DNA from: Pedobacter montanisoli
GTDB taxonomy: Bacteria > Bacteroidota > Bacteroidia > Sphingobacteriales > Sphingobacteriaceae
DNA length: 64,000 nucleotides
Assembly: GCF_022809115.1 (NCBI RefSeq)
Contig: NZ_JALGBH010000002.1
Coordinates: forward strand, 310,001-374,000
Direction of reading: 5' to 3'
Shown one piece after another: positions 53,131 through 61,714 of this stretch; positions within the stretch are counted from its first letter, which is position 1; the number at the start of each line of letters is the position of its first letter. The notes beneath the pieces were generated by a model, which had not been told where the DNA came from, did not search any database, and was given only the letters and a program-made list of their open reading frames with translations. A program made the position numbers and the translations under genes.

Positions 53131-55521
53131 ATGTTTAAACTGAACTTAAAAATAGCCTTACGCAATCTTTGGAAAAACAAGACCTATACCATTATTAATA
53201 TTTTGGGTCTTTCTATAGGAATGGCCTGTTGTATCCTCATTTTCATGTTTATCAATTACCAGATGAGCTATGATAAAGGCTACAAAAATGAAGACCAGAT
53301 TTATCGTGTAGTTTCTACCTGGAATTATGCTGATGGTAATAATTTTTCTTCACAGGGTGTCCCACTGCCATTAGCACCTGCTTTGCGCAATGATTTTTCG
53401 GCACAACTCGAAAAGGTTTCAGCTATACAGCAGGCATTTGGTATTGTCAAAATAAATGATGCTAAAGGCAATGAAAAATTAAAAACACAAGAGCGTACAT
53501 TTTATATAGAGCCAGAGTTTTTTGATATTTTCGATTTCAAGTGGTTAGCCGGGCAGGCAGATGAACTGAAAAATCCAAATACAACCATTCTAACTAAAGA
53601 AACAGCTACCCGATTTTTTGGTGACTGGAAAAACGCAGTTGGCAAATCATTTAACTACCAGAATAATGAAAACTACAAGGTAATTGGGGTAATTGACGAC
53701 CTACCTAAAAACAGCTCATTCCCTATAAGAATTGTTCTTTCGTATAAAAATTATAAGAACAAAAATATGGATAGATGGGGTTCTTGCTCTTCATCTTCAG
53801 AATGTTATGTTTTGCTAAAGAAAGGTGTAGATATCAATAGCCTAAGCGCCCCAATGGCTCAGTTTGTAAATAAATATTATACAGATAAGGGCCCGGGTAA
53901 AGAGGGACATCATTTTCAGGCTTTAAGCCAGATCCATTACGATCCTGAATATGGAAATTTTGCAGGTAATACCATGCCTATGAAAGAAATATATGGCCTA
54001 ATGGTAATAGGAGCGTTTCTTATGCTTACAGCTTGTATCAACTTTATCAATCTGGCTACAGCTCAATCGATCAGTCGTTCAAAAGAAATAGGCGTAAGAA
54101 AGGTAATGGGAAGTATGCGCAAGCAATTGATCGTGCAATTCCTTACAGAAACTTTTTCTTTAACCCTTATTGCTTTGCTATTTGCCTGTGTGTTAACAGA
54201 AGCTGCTTTACCGGGCATGCGCAACCTGTTCAACATCGATATGGCTTTCAATATCTTTCAATATCCGTCTATCTTTTTATTTATGGTAGCCTTAACGGTT
54301 GTGGTAGCTTGTTTGTCTGGTTTTTATCCTGCATTGGTGATGTCGGGTTTTAGCCCGGCTTTAGCTATTAAAAACAAAGTAAAAGCCAATACGGGTGGTT
54401 TAGGACTGAGAAAAGTGCTTGTGGTGGTACAGTTTGCCCTTACTGTGGTACTTATTATCGGCACTTTGTTTATCATCAATCAGATGAAATACATCAGAGA
54501 GCGGCCTATAGGCTTTAATCCTTCGGCCATTGCGTTGGTAGATATTCCTAATGATAGTATCAGCAGAACAAGATTTGACGTATTAAAATCGCGTATTATG
54601 CAAGTGCCGGGAGTAAAAAATCTGACTTTGTGTATGTCTGCACCTTCATCATCTAATAATAATGAAAGCAATTTCTCTTATAACAGCTCAAAAGATGCCG
54701 ATTTCCAGGTTAATACTAAAGTTGGCGACGAAAATTACTTTAAAACATTTGGGCTGGATTTTGTAGCCGGCAGAGCTTTCAGTAAAAGTGATACCATAAG
54801 AGAATATGTGGTAAATGAAACCTTACTGAAACGATTAAATGTACCTAACCCGCAGGAAGCTGTAGGTAAAAAGCTGAACATTAGCGGCAGATCAGGACAA
54901 ATTGTGGGTGTGGTTAAAGATTTTAATAATAATAGCCTGCGCGATGGTATTTCACCAATAGCCATCAGTACCTATAAAAAAGGCTATTATACCATGGCTG
55001 TTAAGCTTGATAGTAAGCAGATTATGCAGGGTATGGCAGATATCCAGAAAATATGGAATAATGTATTTCCTGAATATGTATATAGTTCTTCATTTATGGA
55101 TGATGAGATTAACAGTTATTACGAGAGCGAAAAAATTATGGGTACTTTATTTAAAGTGTTTGCAGGGGTAATTATTTTCATCTCATTCATAGGTTTATTT
55201 GGGTTGATTTCTTTTGTGGCTGCACAACGAACCAAAGAAGTGGCTATTAGGAGAGTGTTAGGTGCTTCTACATTTGAGCTGGTTAAAATGCTAAATGGTT
55301 CATTTCTGCTTATGGTTTTCATTGCAAATCTGGTGGCCTGGCCTTTGGCTTATGTATTTGTGTCGAAATGGCTCAATGGCTTTACCTATCGTATCAATGT
55401 GAGTATATGGCCTTTTGTTATTGCCATGTGCATTTCTTTAATCATCACTTTGATTACAGTATCGATGCGCTCGTTAAGAGCAGCTAAAGCCAATGCCATT
55501 GATGCCCTTAAATATGAATAA
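53131..55521 (+). CDS. ABC permease, FtsX/MacB type, copy 5 of 7
   Basis: The 796-residue copy is divergent from copies 1-4. Its first helix reads GLSIGMACCILIFMFINYQMSY, coupling motifs are SRSKEIGVRKVMGS near 315 and RTKEVAIRRVLGA near 700, and the tail is NAIDALKYE instead of NPVDALKYE. The first periplasmic domain contains a distinct cysteine-containing stretch WGSCSSSSECYVLLKKG. It directly precedes the second ATPase gene, so it may be the partner of that ATPase. Confidence 0.9.
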   Translation: MFKLNLKIALRNLWKNKTYTIINILGLSIGMACCILIFMFINYQMSYDKGYKNEDQIYRVVSTWNYADGNNFSSQGVPLPLAPALRNDFSAQLEKVSAIQQAFGIVKINDAKGNEKLKTQERTFYIEPEFFDIFDFKWLAGQADELKNPNTTILTKETATRFFGDWKNAVGKSFNYQNNENYKVIGVIDDLPKNSSFPIRIVLSYKNYKNKNMDRWGSCSSSSECYVLLKKGVDINSLSAPMAQFVNKYYTDKGPGKEGHHFQALSQIHYDPEYGNFAGNTMPMKEIYGLMVIGAFLMLTACINFINLATAQSISRSKEIGVRKVMGSMRKQLIVQFLTETFSLTLIALLFACVLTEAALPGMRNLFNIDMAFNIFQYPSIFLFMVALTVVVACLSGFYPALVMSGFSPALAIKNKVKANTGGLGLRKVLVVVQFALTVVLIIGTLFIINQMKYIRERPIGFNPSAIALVDIPNDSISRTRFDVLKSRIMQVPGVKNLTLCMSAPSSSNNNESNFSYNSSKDADFQVNTKVGDENYFKTFGLDFVAGRAFSKSDTIREYVVNETLLKRLNVPNPQEAVGKKLNISGRSGQIVGVVKDFNNNSLRDGISPIAISTYKKGYYTMAVKLDSKQIMQGMADIQKIWNNVFPEYVYSSSFMDDEINSYYESEKIMGTLFKVFAGVIIFISFIGLFGLISFVAAQRTKEVAIRRVLGASTFELVKMLNGSFLLMVFIANLVAWPLAYVFVSKWLNGFTYRINVSIWPFVIAMCISLIITLITVSMRSLRAAKANAIDALKYE

Positions 55522-55634
55522 TAATGAATTCAGAAGTAGAGAGTTAAGAGTCGAAAGACCGAAAGATAAGCATCAAACAAGCCTAACCAACAAACCAACA
55601 ACCAATCAACCAATCAACGAATAACAATAACAAT
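55522..55634 (+). other. Spacer between permease 5 and the second ATPase
   Basis: AGAGTTAAGAGTCGAAAGACCG near 55541 resembles AGAGTTAAAAGTCGGAAG at 20450. The remainder is CAACCAATCAACCAATCAAC, a four-base-offset tandem pattern, then AACAATAACAATATG. Confidence 0.6.
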
Positions 55635-56315
55635 ATGATAAAACTGGAAAATATAGAAAAATACTACGCTAACAAAGGAGTTAAAAACTATGTTTTGCGA
55701 CACGTTACCACCCAGATCAATAAAGGAGAATTTGTATCCATTATGGGGCCATCAGGAGCAGGAAAATCTACCTTATTGAATATCATGGGTATGTTGGAAG
55801 AACCCACATACGGCAGTTATTTTTTTAATGAAGAAGATGTGACCCATTTGGGCGAGCGTAAGAAAATAGAATTATACCGTAACCATATAGGCTTTGTTTT
55901 TCAGGCTTATCACCTTATAGATGAGATGACGGTGTATGAAAATATCGAAGCACCCTTGCTGTATAAGAACGTGAGCAGTGGAGAACGTAAAAGCCGCATA
56001 GCCGATCTTTTAGATAGATTTAATATCGTGGCTAAGAAAGATCTGTTTCCTAATCAACTTTCGGGCGGACAACAACAGTTAGTAGGTATAGCCAGAGCTT
56101 TGGCAGCACAGCCGGCCATTATACTGGCAGATGAACCTACAGGCAATTTGCAGTCTGTGCAGGCAGAGGAGATTATGGAACTCTTTAAAAAATTGAATAG
56201 AGAAGACGGTATAACAATAGTACAGGTTACCCATTCTGAGAAAAATGCAGGATATGGAAACAGAATCATAACTATTGAAGACGGAGTGATCAAAGAAGAT
56301 TTGAAAATCGGATAA
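55635..56315 (+). CDS. ABC transporter ATPase with altered D-loop (second ATPase)
   Basis: The 226-residue subunit has Walker A GPSGAGKST, Q-loop VFQAYHLIDEMTV, Walker B IILADE and switch His200 in VTH, like the first ATPase. Two motif changes stand out. The signature LSGGQQQLVGIARAL has Leu149 where most have Arg, and the D-loop is NLQS with Gln173 instead of Asp. The D-loop Asp contacts the opposite nucleotide site in dimers, so this subunit could form an asymmetric pair or hydrolyse slowly. It lies between permeases 5 and 6. Confidence 0.9.
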   Translation: MIKLENIEKYYANKGVKNYVLRHVTTQINKGEFVSIMGPSGAGKSTLLNIMGMLEEPTYGSYFFNEEDVTHLGERKKIELYRNHIGFVFQAYHLIDEMTVYENIEAPLLYKNVSSGERKSRIADLLDRFNIVAKKDLFPNQLSGGQQQLVGIARALAAQPAIILADEPTGNLQSVQAEEIMELFKKLNREDGITIVQVTHSEKNAGYGNRIITIEDGVIKEDLKIG

Positions 56316-56386
56316 TTGACGTGAAGCAATTTGAGAACTAAAAAACATTAAATGACCTTTCTGTTAACCCATAACCAAACAAGCAT

Positions 56387-58804
56387 ATGTTTAAGATAAA
56401 CCTGAAAATAGCCCTACGCAATCTATGGAAAAATAAAACCTATACAGCCATTAATATTGGCGGTTTGGCTTTAGGCTTAACGGCATTTATTTTATTGCTT
56501 CTTTTTATCAATAATGAAAAAAGTTACGATACCTGGGATCCACAGCTTAAACAGGTTTACCAGATCCGTGAAAGGCATGATTTCTTCACGCCTGATAATA
56601 AACCTAGATGGCAGCATATAACCGATTCGAGGATAGGTAATCTGCTCAAAGAAAAAATACCTCAGTTCTCGGCTGTTACAAAAATTGATAACGGTTGGGG
56701 CAATTCTTATTCTATTAAAATAGAGAATAAAGAGCCTATTCTTGTAAGTGACATCAAAAATGCCGATTCAATGTTCTTTAAGGTTTTTCCTTATGAATTT
56801 TTGTATGGAGACGAAAAAACAGCATTGAGCAAACCGTTTACAGTAGTAGTAAAACAAAGTTTCGCTAAAAAGTTATTTGGTACAGACCAGGTTTTGGGCA
56901 AACAAATCAGCGTGTTGGCCTGGAGAGGAGATGAAGCAAAACCGATGACCATTACAGGTGTTGTAAAGGATACAGAAACTCCTGAAACTGTAGCCTTTAA
57001 TGCCATGACACATACTGGAAGGAGAGAGGTAGATCCTGATCGGCCGCAATCTACCAATTATTGTCAGGTTTATGCATTGGCAACCCAAAAGTTAGATACC
57101 ACTAATTTAAACAAGACGCTGTTAAGTACTTATATCACATTTAAGAAAGCCAATTTTGCAAAGCGTGAAATTAAATTCGAAGATTTTTATAAAAACGGTT
57201 ACAACCCTGGGCTAAAAGCGGTTCCTATGACAGAGGTGCATATTAACCCTACGGTTAATTCTACCTGGCTCGAAAAAATCAAACCACTTATCGCAATATC
57301 CCTGTTTTTGTTGCTCATTTCTATCATCAACTTTGTAAACCTTTCAACAGCCCAGTCTGTACAGAGAGCTAAAGAAGTAGGCGTAAAAAAAGTCTTAGGT
57401 GTGTATAAGCAGCAGCTTGTTCGTCAGTTTTTAAATGAAGCGGCTATACAGAGTTTCGTCGCTACACTTATTGCGGTAGTTCTGGTAGAGATACTTTTGC
57501 CATCTTTTAACCGCCAGTTCGATATCAATCTGTCTTTCTGGTATAACAATCATTTGGGTACTTTGTTGCTCCAGTTGTTTGGACTGTTCTTGCTCATTAC
57601 GCTTTTGGCAGGCTTTTATCCGGCCTGGATTATTTCTGGCTTCAATCCTGTAAAGGTACTTAAAGGCAATTATGAAACCAGTTTTAAAGGTATTGCGTTA
57701 AGAAATGCGCTGGTGATCCTTCAATTTGTAATTGCCGTTACATTCATAATTGGTATAGGAGTTATACATCTTCAAAATGAATACATTGCCCATAAAGATT
57801 TAGGTTTTGATCGTAGCAAACTGATTAATATTGCAACCAATTATGAAGATAACTTTGTAGAAAGGATTAAGCATATACCAGGCGTACAATATGTGGGCAC
57901 AACCACACAGGTTATGGGTAATAGCTTTAATGTGCCACATGAAATAAAATACAATAACCAGGAATATAATTTGAATACGGTTACCGTAAGCATGGAAACC
58001 TTGCCTGCTTTGGGTGTAGAAGTTGTAAAGGGGAGGATCTTTGGTTCTCAATACAAACAAGATACTGTAAATACGGCAGTTTTAAACGAGGCTGCTGCAA
58101 AACTGCTGGGTAATGATGTGGTTGGTAAATTTTATAAGAGCGGAAAAGATGAATTTCAAAATACTTTTCAGATTGTAGGAGTAATTAAAGATTACAACAA
58201 TGAGAGTTTTGACAAAGCCGTATTACCAACCGTTTATAAAGTAACTGAGTTAGGAGGCACATCAAGCACCAATAATCTTTTGGTTAAATTCAATACTTCG
58301 CAGAATAAAGCTGTAATACAGGCTATAGAGAAAGAATGGAGTAAATTGTATCCTAATTTCCCGATGCAATACACCAGTCTTGAAGCTGCCTTTAAAAAAG
58401 AGCTGCAAAGTGGAGAACGTATTATGCAGATTATGCTATTGTTTAGTGTTATATCGGTTGCGCTTTCATTACTGGGCTTATTTGCTTTATCTGCATTTAT
58501 GGCGCAAAGACGTACCAAAGAAATTGCCATCAGAAAAATATTGGGCGCTTCAGATCTGCAGCTCATCAATATGCTAAACCGTTCTTTCCTTATTCTGGTT
58601 ATAACCGCAAATGTAATCAGCTGGCCTGTAGCTTATATTTTAACCAGGCAATGGTTGACAGGCTTCGCTTATCGTATTGATATGCCAATATGGCCTTTTG
58701 TTATCGCAACGGTTTCATCTGTATTGGTGGCTATCTTAACTACGAGTATGCAGGCACGTAAGGCAGCAGTTAATAATCCGGTTAATGCCTTAAAATATGA
58801 GTAA
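56387..58804 (+). CDS. ABC permease, FtsX/MacB type, copy 6 of 7
   Basis: The 805-residue copy begins MFKINLKIALRNLWKNK, one residue different from the others. Coupling motifs are QRAKEVGVKKVLGV near residue 327 and RTKEIAIRKILGA near 708. The first periplasmic domain is longer by about 18 residues than in copies 1-4 and has YDTWDPQLKQVYQIRERHDFF. Membrane helices and the C-terminal tail NPVNALKYE are complete. It begins 71 bases after the second ATPase gene. Confidence 0.9.
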   Translation: MFKINLKIALRNLWKNKTYTAINIGGLALGLTAFILLLLFINNEKSYDTWDPQLKQVYQIRERHDFFTPDNKPRWQHITDSRIGNLLKEKIPQFSAVTKIDNGWGNSYSIKIENKEPILVSDIKNADSMFFKVFPYEFLYGDEKTALSKPFTVVVKQSFAKKLFGTDQVLGKQISVLAWRGDEAKPMTITGVVKDTETPETVAFNAMTHTGRREVDPDRPQSTNYCQVYALATQKLDTTNLNKTLLSTYITFKKANFAKREIKFEDFYKNGYNPGLKAVPMTEVHINPTVNSTWLEKIKPLIAISLFLLLISIINFVNLSTAQSVQRAKEVGVKKVLGVYKQQLVRQFLNEAAIQSFVATLIAVVLVEILLPSFNRQFDINLSFWYNNHLGTLLLQLFGLFLLITLLAGFYPAWIISGFNPVKVLKGNYETSFKGIALRNALVILQFVIAVTFIIGIGVIHLQNEYIAHKDLGFDRSKLINIATNYEDNFVERIKHIPGVQYVGTTTQVMGNSFNVPHEIKYNNQEYNLNTVTVSMETLPALGVEVVKGRIFGSQYKQDTVNTAVLNEAAAKLLGNDVVGKFYKSGKDEFQNTFQIVGVIKDYNNESFDKAVLPTVYKVTELGGTSSTNNLLVKFNTSQNKAVIQAIEKEWSKLYPNFPMQYTSLEAAFKKELQSGERIMQIMLLFSVISVALSLLGLFALSAFMAQRRTKEIAIRKILGASDLQLINMLNRSFLILVITANVISWPVAYILTRQWLTGFAYRIDMPIWPFVIATVSSVLVAILTTSMQARKAAVNNPVNALKYE

Positions 58805-58831
58805 GAGTTATCAAAAAGATCTATTATCATG

Positions 58832-58856
58832 TTACATTGAGCTTGTCTAAATGTAA
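58832..58856. repeat. Palindrome TTACATT / AATGTAA with GAGCTTGTCTA loop
   Basis: Seven-base arms at 58832-58838 and 58850-58856 enclose an 11-base loop GAGCTTGTCTA. The same layout with other arms occurs at 61583-61607. Confidence 0.7.
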
Positions 58857-58903
58857 ATAATGTCTAATCAAATTAATGACCAATAGACCACCAGCCAATA
58901 ATT

Positions 58904-61378
58904 ATGTTTAAACTAAATTTAAAAATAGCGTTACGCAACCTATGGAAAAATAAGGCTTATACAGCCATAAATATATTAGGGCTATCATTAGGTTTGGCGG
59001 GCTTTATGATGATTTTAACCTATGTAAACAGGGAAACGAGTTATGATAAATGGAACGAAAAACTGTACCGCACTTACAGGGTAGGCAGGGAAGAAGTTCA
59101 GAATGGAGCTGAAAGCAAAGGGCCAAAAATCAAAAGGTTGTTTGCTAAAATGCTGAATGAACAGTTTCACGAAGTAGAAAACGTATCTGTAGGCCATTTA
59201 GAAAGCAGACGATATTTATACGGAACAGAAGATATCTCAAAGCCTGCCGAAAGGTCAGTAACCGTAACGGTAGATAGTAATTTTTTGAAAGTTTATCCGC
59301 TTACACCTGTAAAAGGAAGCATAATTGGATTTAATACAGCCCCTAATGCAGTTGCCATAAGCTTAAGTTGTGCCAAAAAGTATTTCGGCGATGAAGATCC
59401 CATAGGTAAAACTTTGATAAGAAAAGGAGGATTTAATTTTAAGGATGAAAATCTGGTGGTTAAAGCGGTGTGGGATGACCAAAAGCAACCATCGGTCTTT
59501 AAATTTGATGTCATTACAAAGTTAGATGAGAAAGTATATGGCGATCAGTTGTTGGGAACCTCATTTTCTACCTTATTTACTTTACGCAAAAATGCAGATC
59601 ATAAACAGTTATTTGAAAAAATAAATAATCAATACCTTATAGAAAGAGCCAAACTGGCAAGTAAGAACAGCAGTGCTGCATTTAATCCGAGTATAGAAGA
59701 AGCTAAAGAAATCTTAAAGAAAGAAGAGGGTATTACCAATCATAAAGTAATTATAGAATCCGTTCCTGATATCAACCTTACTTCATATTATTCATCAGAC
59801 AATCCAAAGCAAAAGAGTATTTATATACTGGCAACCTTAGCCGGATTTCTAATTTTTATTTCGTGCGTAAACTATACCAACATGGCTTTGGTTTTAGCCC
59901 AGAGCAGGGCTAAAGAAGTGGGTGTTAAAAAGGTTTTAGGATGTTTCAGGGCAGACCTCACCAAACAGTTTCTATTAGAAACGGCAGTTCAATGTATAGG
60001 TGCGTTTTTAATTGCATTGATGTTGGTAGAACTCTTTATGCCATCTGTAAACCTGATGATTAATGATAACCTCAAATTTTTTGATGGTTACAATACCTTA
60101 AAAGTATTGCAGCAGTCTTTATTGCTGTTAGCAGGTGTAATTATTATAGCCGGTTTATATCCTGCGTTAATTTTATCTGGTTATGCACCGGTTAAAGTGC
60201 TTAAAGGCAATCTTAGTACATCCAAAAAAATTGGCGCTTTCAGAAAAGTGCTGATCGTTTCGCAGTTTGCTATTGCCGCATCGTTGGCCATTAGTTTTTT
60301 GGTGGTTTATGCCCAATTGCAATACATGAAAAATAAGGATTTAGGTATAGAACCCAAACTCTTGGTAAATCTAGGTATTGCAGATTTCAAGCATAGAAAT
60401 CTTAATCCTAATGAATTTGAAAGCATCAAGCAAAGATTGTTGACCATTAAAGGCGTGGAAGACGTTTCAAGGTCTGTTGACATGCCGATTAACGATTCAG
60501 GCTTTGAAGATGATATCGAATTTAAAGGCATTAAACAGAAAGTAGATGCTAAATACACAGATCCTAACTATTTATCGGTTGTAAAAGGAAAAATTATAGC
60601 CGGAAGAGATTTTTCAGCTCAAAAAATGAGTACAGATACCCTCAATAGTGTAATCATTAACCAAACGCTTTACAATAAATTGAGCTTATCTGATCGTTTG
60701 GACCAGCAGCTCGGAATTTACGTGAATGATGAGCTTAAACAGTTTAATGTAATAGGCGTGGTAAAAGATATACAGGTGTATGGTTTCGAAAGTAAAATCA
60801 ATCCTACTATTTATATGGCCAATGATTTTAAATTTCATTGGCGTCAGAATGTTCTTATCAGAATAAACGGTCATAACATAACTGAAACCATTAGCGATAT
60901 CAAGAAAACTTGGAGACAAATAGAACCAGGAGATGAACCAAATATCAATTTTATAGATGAAGTAGCGGCGAAAATGAATTTAAGCTATGAAGTATCGGGC
61001 AGACTGATCTTTTTATTTGGTTCTTTAACGCTGTTGGTATCGCTGTTCGGTTTATTGAGCATCGCTGCTTACAGCGCAAAAATAAGGCTTAAAGAAATCG
61101 CCGTAAGAAGAGTATTGGGCGCCTCTACAGGCTCGTTACTCAAATTACTGAATAAAGATTTGGTAAAGCTCGTTCTCATGGCTAATATCATTGCCGATGT
61201 GCTCGCTTATATCTATATGGATAGCTGGTTCAGGATTTTTGTGTATCGCATTGAAATGCCTTTTATGCTTTTCCTGAGTGTAAATCTGGTTTCGGTCTTA
61301 TTGGCTATCGCTATTGTGAGTATGCAAAGTATCAGAGCTGTAAAAGCCGATCCGGTTAAGATGCTTAAGTACGAGTAA
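58904..61378 (+). CDS. ABC permease, FtsX/MacB type, copy 7 of 7
   Basis: The 824-residue copy is the longest and most divergent. Its first periplasmic domain carries an additional segment (about residues 225-275, SSAAFNPSIEEAKEILKKEE). The coupling motifs are SRAKEVGVKKVLGC near 335 and RLKEIAVRRVLGA near 727. The tail is DPVKMLKYE. The preceding spacer is not of the ACGAAC type but contains a palindrome of the genome-wide repeat family. It ends the array; palindromic repeats follow. Confidence 0.9.
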   Translation: MFKLNLKIALRNLWKNKAYTAINILGLSLGLAGFMMILTYVNRETSYDKWNEKLYRTYRVGREEVQNGAESKGPKIKRLFAKMLNEQFHEVENVSVGHLESRRYLYGTEDISKPAERSVTVTVDSNFLKVYPLTPVKGSIIGFNTAPNAVAISLSCAKKYFGDEDPIGKTLIRKGGFNFKDENLVVKAVWDDQKQPSVFKFDVITKLDEKVYGDQLLGTSFSTLFTLRKNADHKQLFEKINNQYLIERAKLASKNSSAAFNPSIEEAKEILKKEEGITNHKVIIESVPDINLTSYYSSDNPKQKSIYILATLAGFLIFISCVNYTNMALVLAQSRAKEVGVKKVLGCFRADLTKQFLLETAVQCIGAFLIALMLVELFMPSVNLMINDNLKFFDGYNTLKVLQQSLLLLAGVIIIAGLYPALILSGYAPVKVLKGNLSTSKKIGAFRKVLIVSQFAIAASLAISFLVVYAQLQYMKNKDLGIEPKLLVNLGIADFKHRNLNPNEFESIKQRLLTIKGVEDVSRSVDMPINDSGFEDDIEFKGIKQKVDAKYTDPNYLSVVKGKIIAGRDFSAQKMSTDTLNSVIINQTLYNKLSLSDRLDQQLGIYVNDELKQFNVIGVVKDIQVYGFESKINPTIYMANDFKFHWRQNVLIRINGHNITETISDIKKTWRQIEPGDEPNINFIDEVAAKMNLSYEVSGRLIFLFGSLTLLVSLFGLLSIAAYSAKIRLKEIAVRRVLGASTGSLLKLLNKDLVKLVLMANIIADVLAYIYMDSWFRIFVYRIEMPFMLFLSVNLVSVLLAIAIVSMQSIRAVKADPVKMLKYE

Positions 61379-61607
61379 TAGTTAGTAATAATTGTCCCAT
61401 TGAGCTTGTCGAAGCATCGGGACAAGTTGTCGAAATGTAATAGGCTTCGACAAGCTCAGCCTGACATTTGAGCCTTAAAAGTACCATAGTCTTTTATTTG
61501 CGTGACGCCGCTTTCTCCATGTTCATCCTGAGCCTGTCCTTGTCATATTGAACTTGTCCTTGTCATATTGAGCTTGTCCTTGTCATATTGAGCTTGTCGA
61601 AATATGA
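61379..61607. repeat. Palindromic repeats and 20-bp tandem repeats
   Basis: TGAGCTTGTCGAAGC at 61401-61415 is a perfect 15-bp inverted match to 61444-61458. TTGTCCC/GGGACAA lie at 61392-61398 and 61419-61425. Four 20-bp units follow at 61521-61540, 61541-61560, 61561-61580 and 61581-61600, the middle one reading TGTCATATTGAGCTTGTCCT. The last unit closes as a hairpin TCATATT/AATATGA (61583-61607) with loop GAGCTTGTCGA. There is no coding potential. Confidence 0.85.
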
Positions 61608-61614
61608 TTAATTA

Positions 61615-61678
61615 AAACCACATAGAAACAAAGTACAAAATGTTATAAATGTATAAAATCTATGTTTCTATGTGGTTT
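61615..61678. repeat. Inverted repeat with AACCACATAG arms
   Basis: AAACCACATAGAAACA at 61615-61630 is perfectly complementary to TGTTTCTATGTGGTTT at 61663-61678, with a 32-base A/T-rich interior. It is related to the element at 33391-33457. Confidence 0.75.
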
Positions 61679-61703
61679 GGATAGCTAAAAGCAATATAAT
61701 GCC

Positions 61704-61711
61704 TATTTTTG
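61704..61711 (+). promoter_or_regulatory. -7 box upstream of the BtuF-like gene
   Basis: TATTTTTG matches TAnnTTTG and ends three bases before the ATG at 61715. A TTTG at 61676-61679, inside the preceding inverted repeat, is 24 bases upstream. Confidence 0.5.
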
Positions 61712-61714
61712 TAT

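Noticed and set aside
54033-54353. Rightward ORF of 106 residues in another frame of permease 5
   Set aside because: The permease frame continues through this stretch with conserved coupling and membrane motifs, so this is a shadow frame.
41600-61378. The permease array as a composite transposon
   Set aside because: No transposase, integrase, terminal inverted repeats or target duplications were seen. Tandem duplication explains the pattern.
61521-61600. Possible CRISPR array from four regular 20-bp repeats
   Set aside because: The units are directly adjacent without spacers, and no cas genes are present. It is a simple tandem repeat.
61608-61714. Cobalamin riboswitch before the BtuF-like gene
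   Set aside because: The space is short and filled with an inverted repeat, and no cobalamin-box sequence is present.
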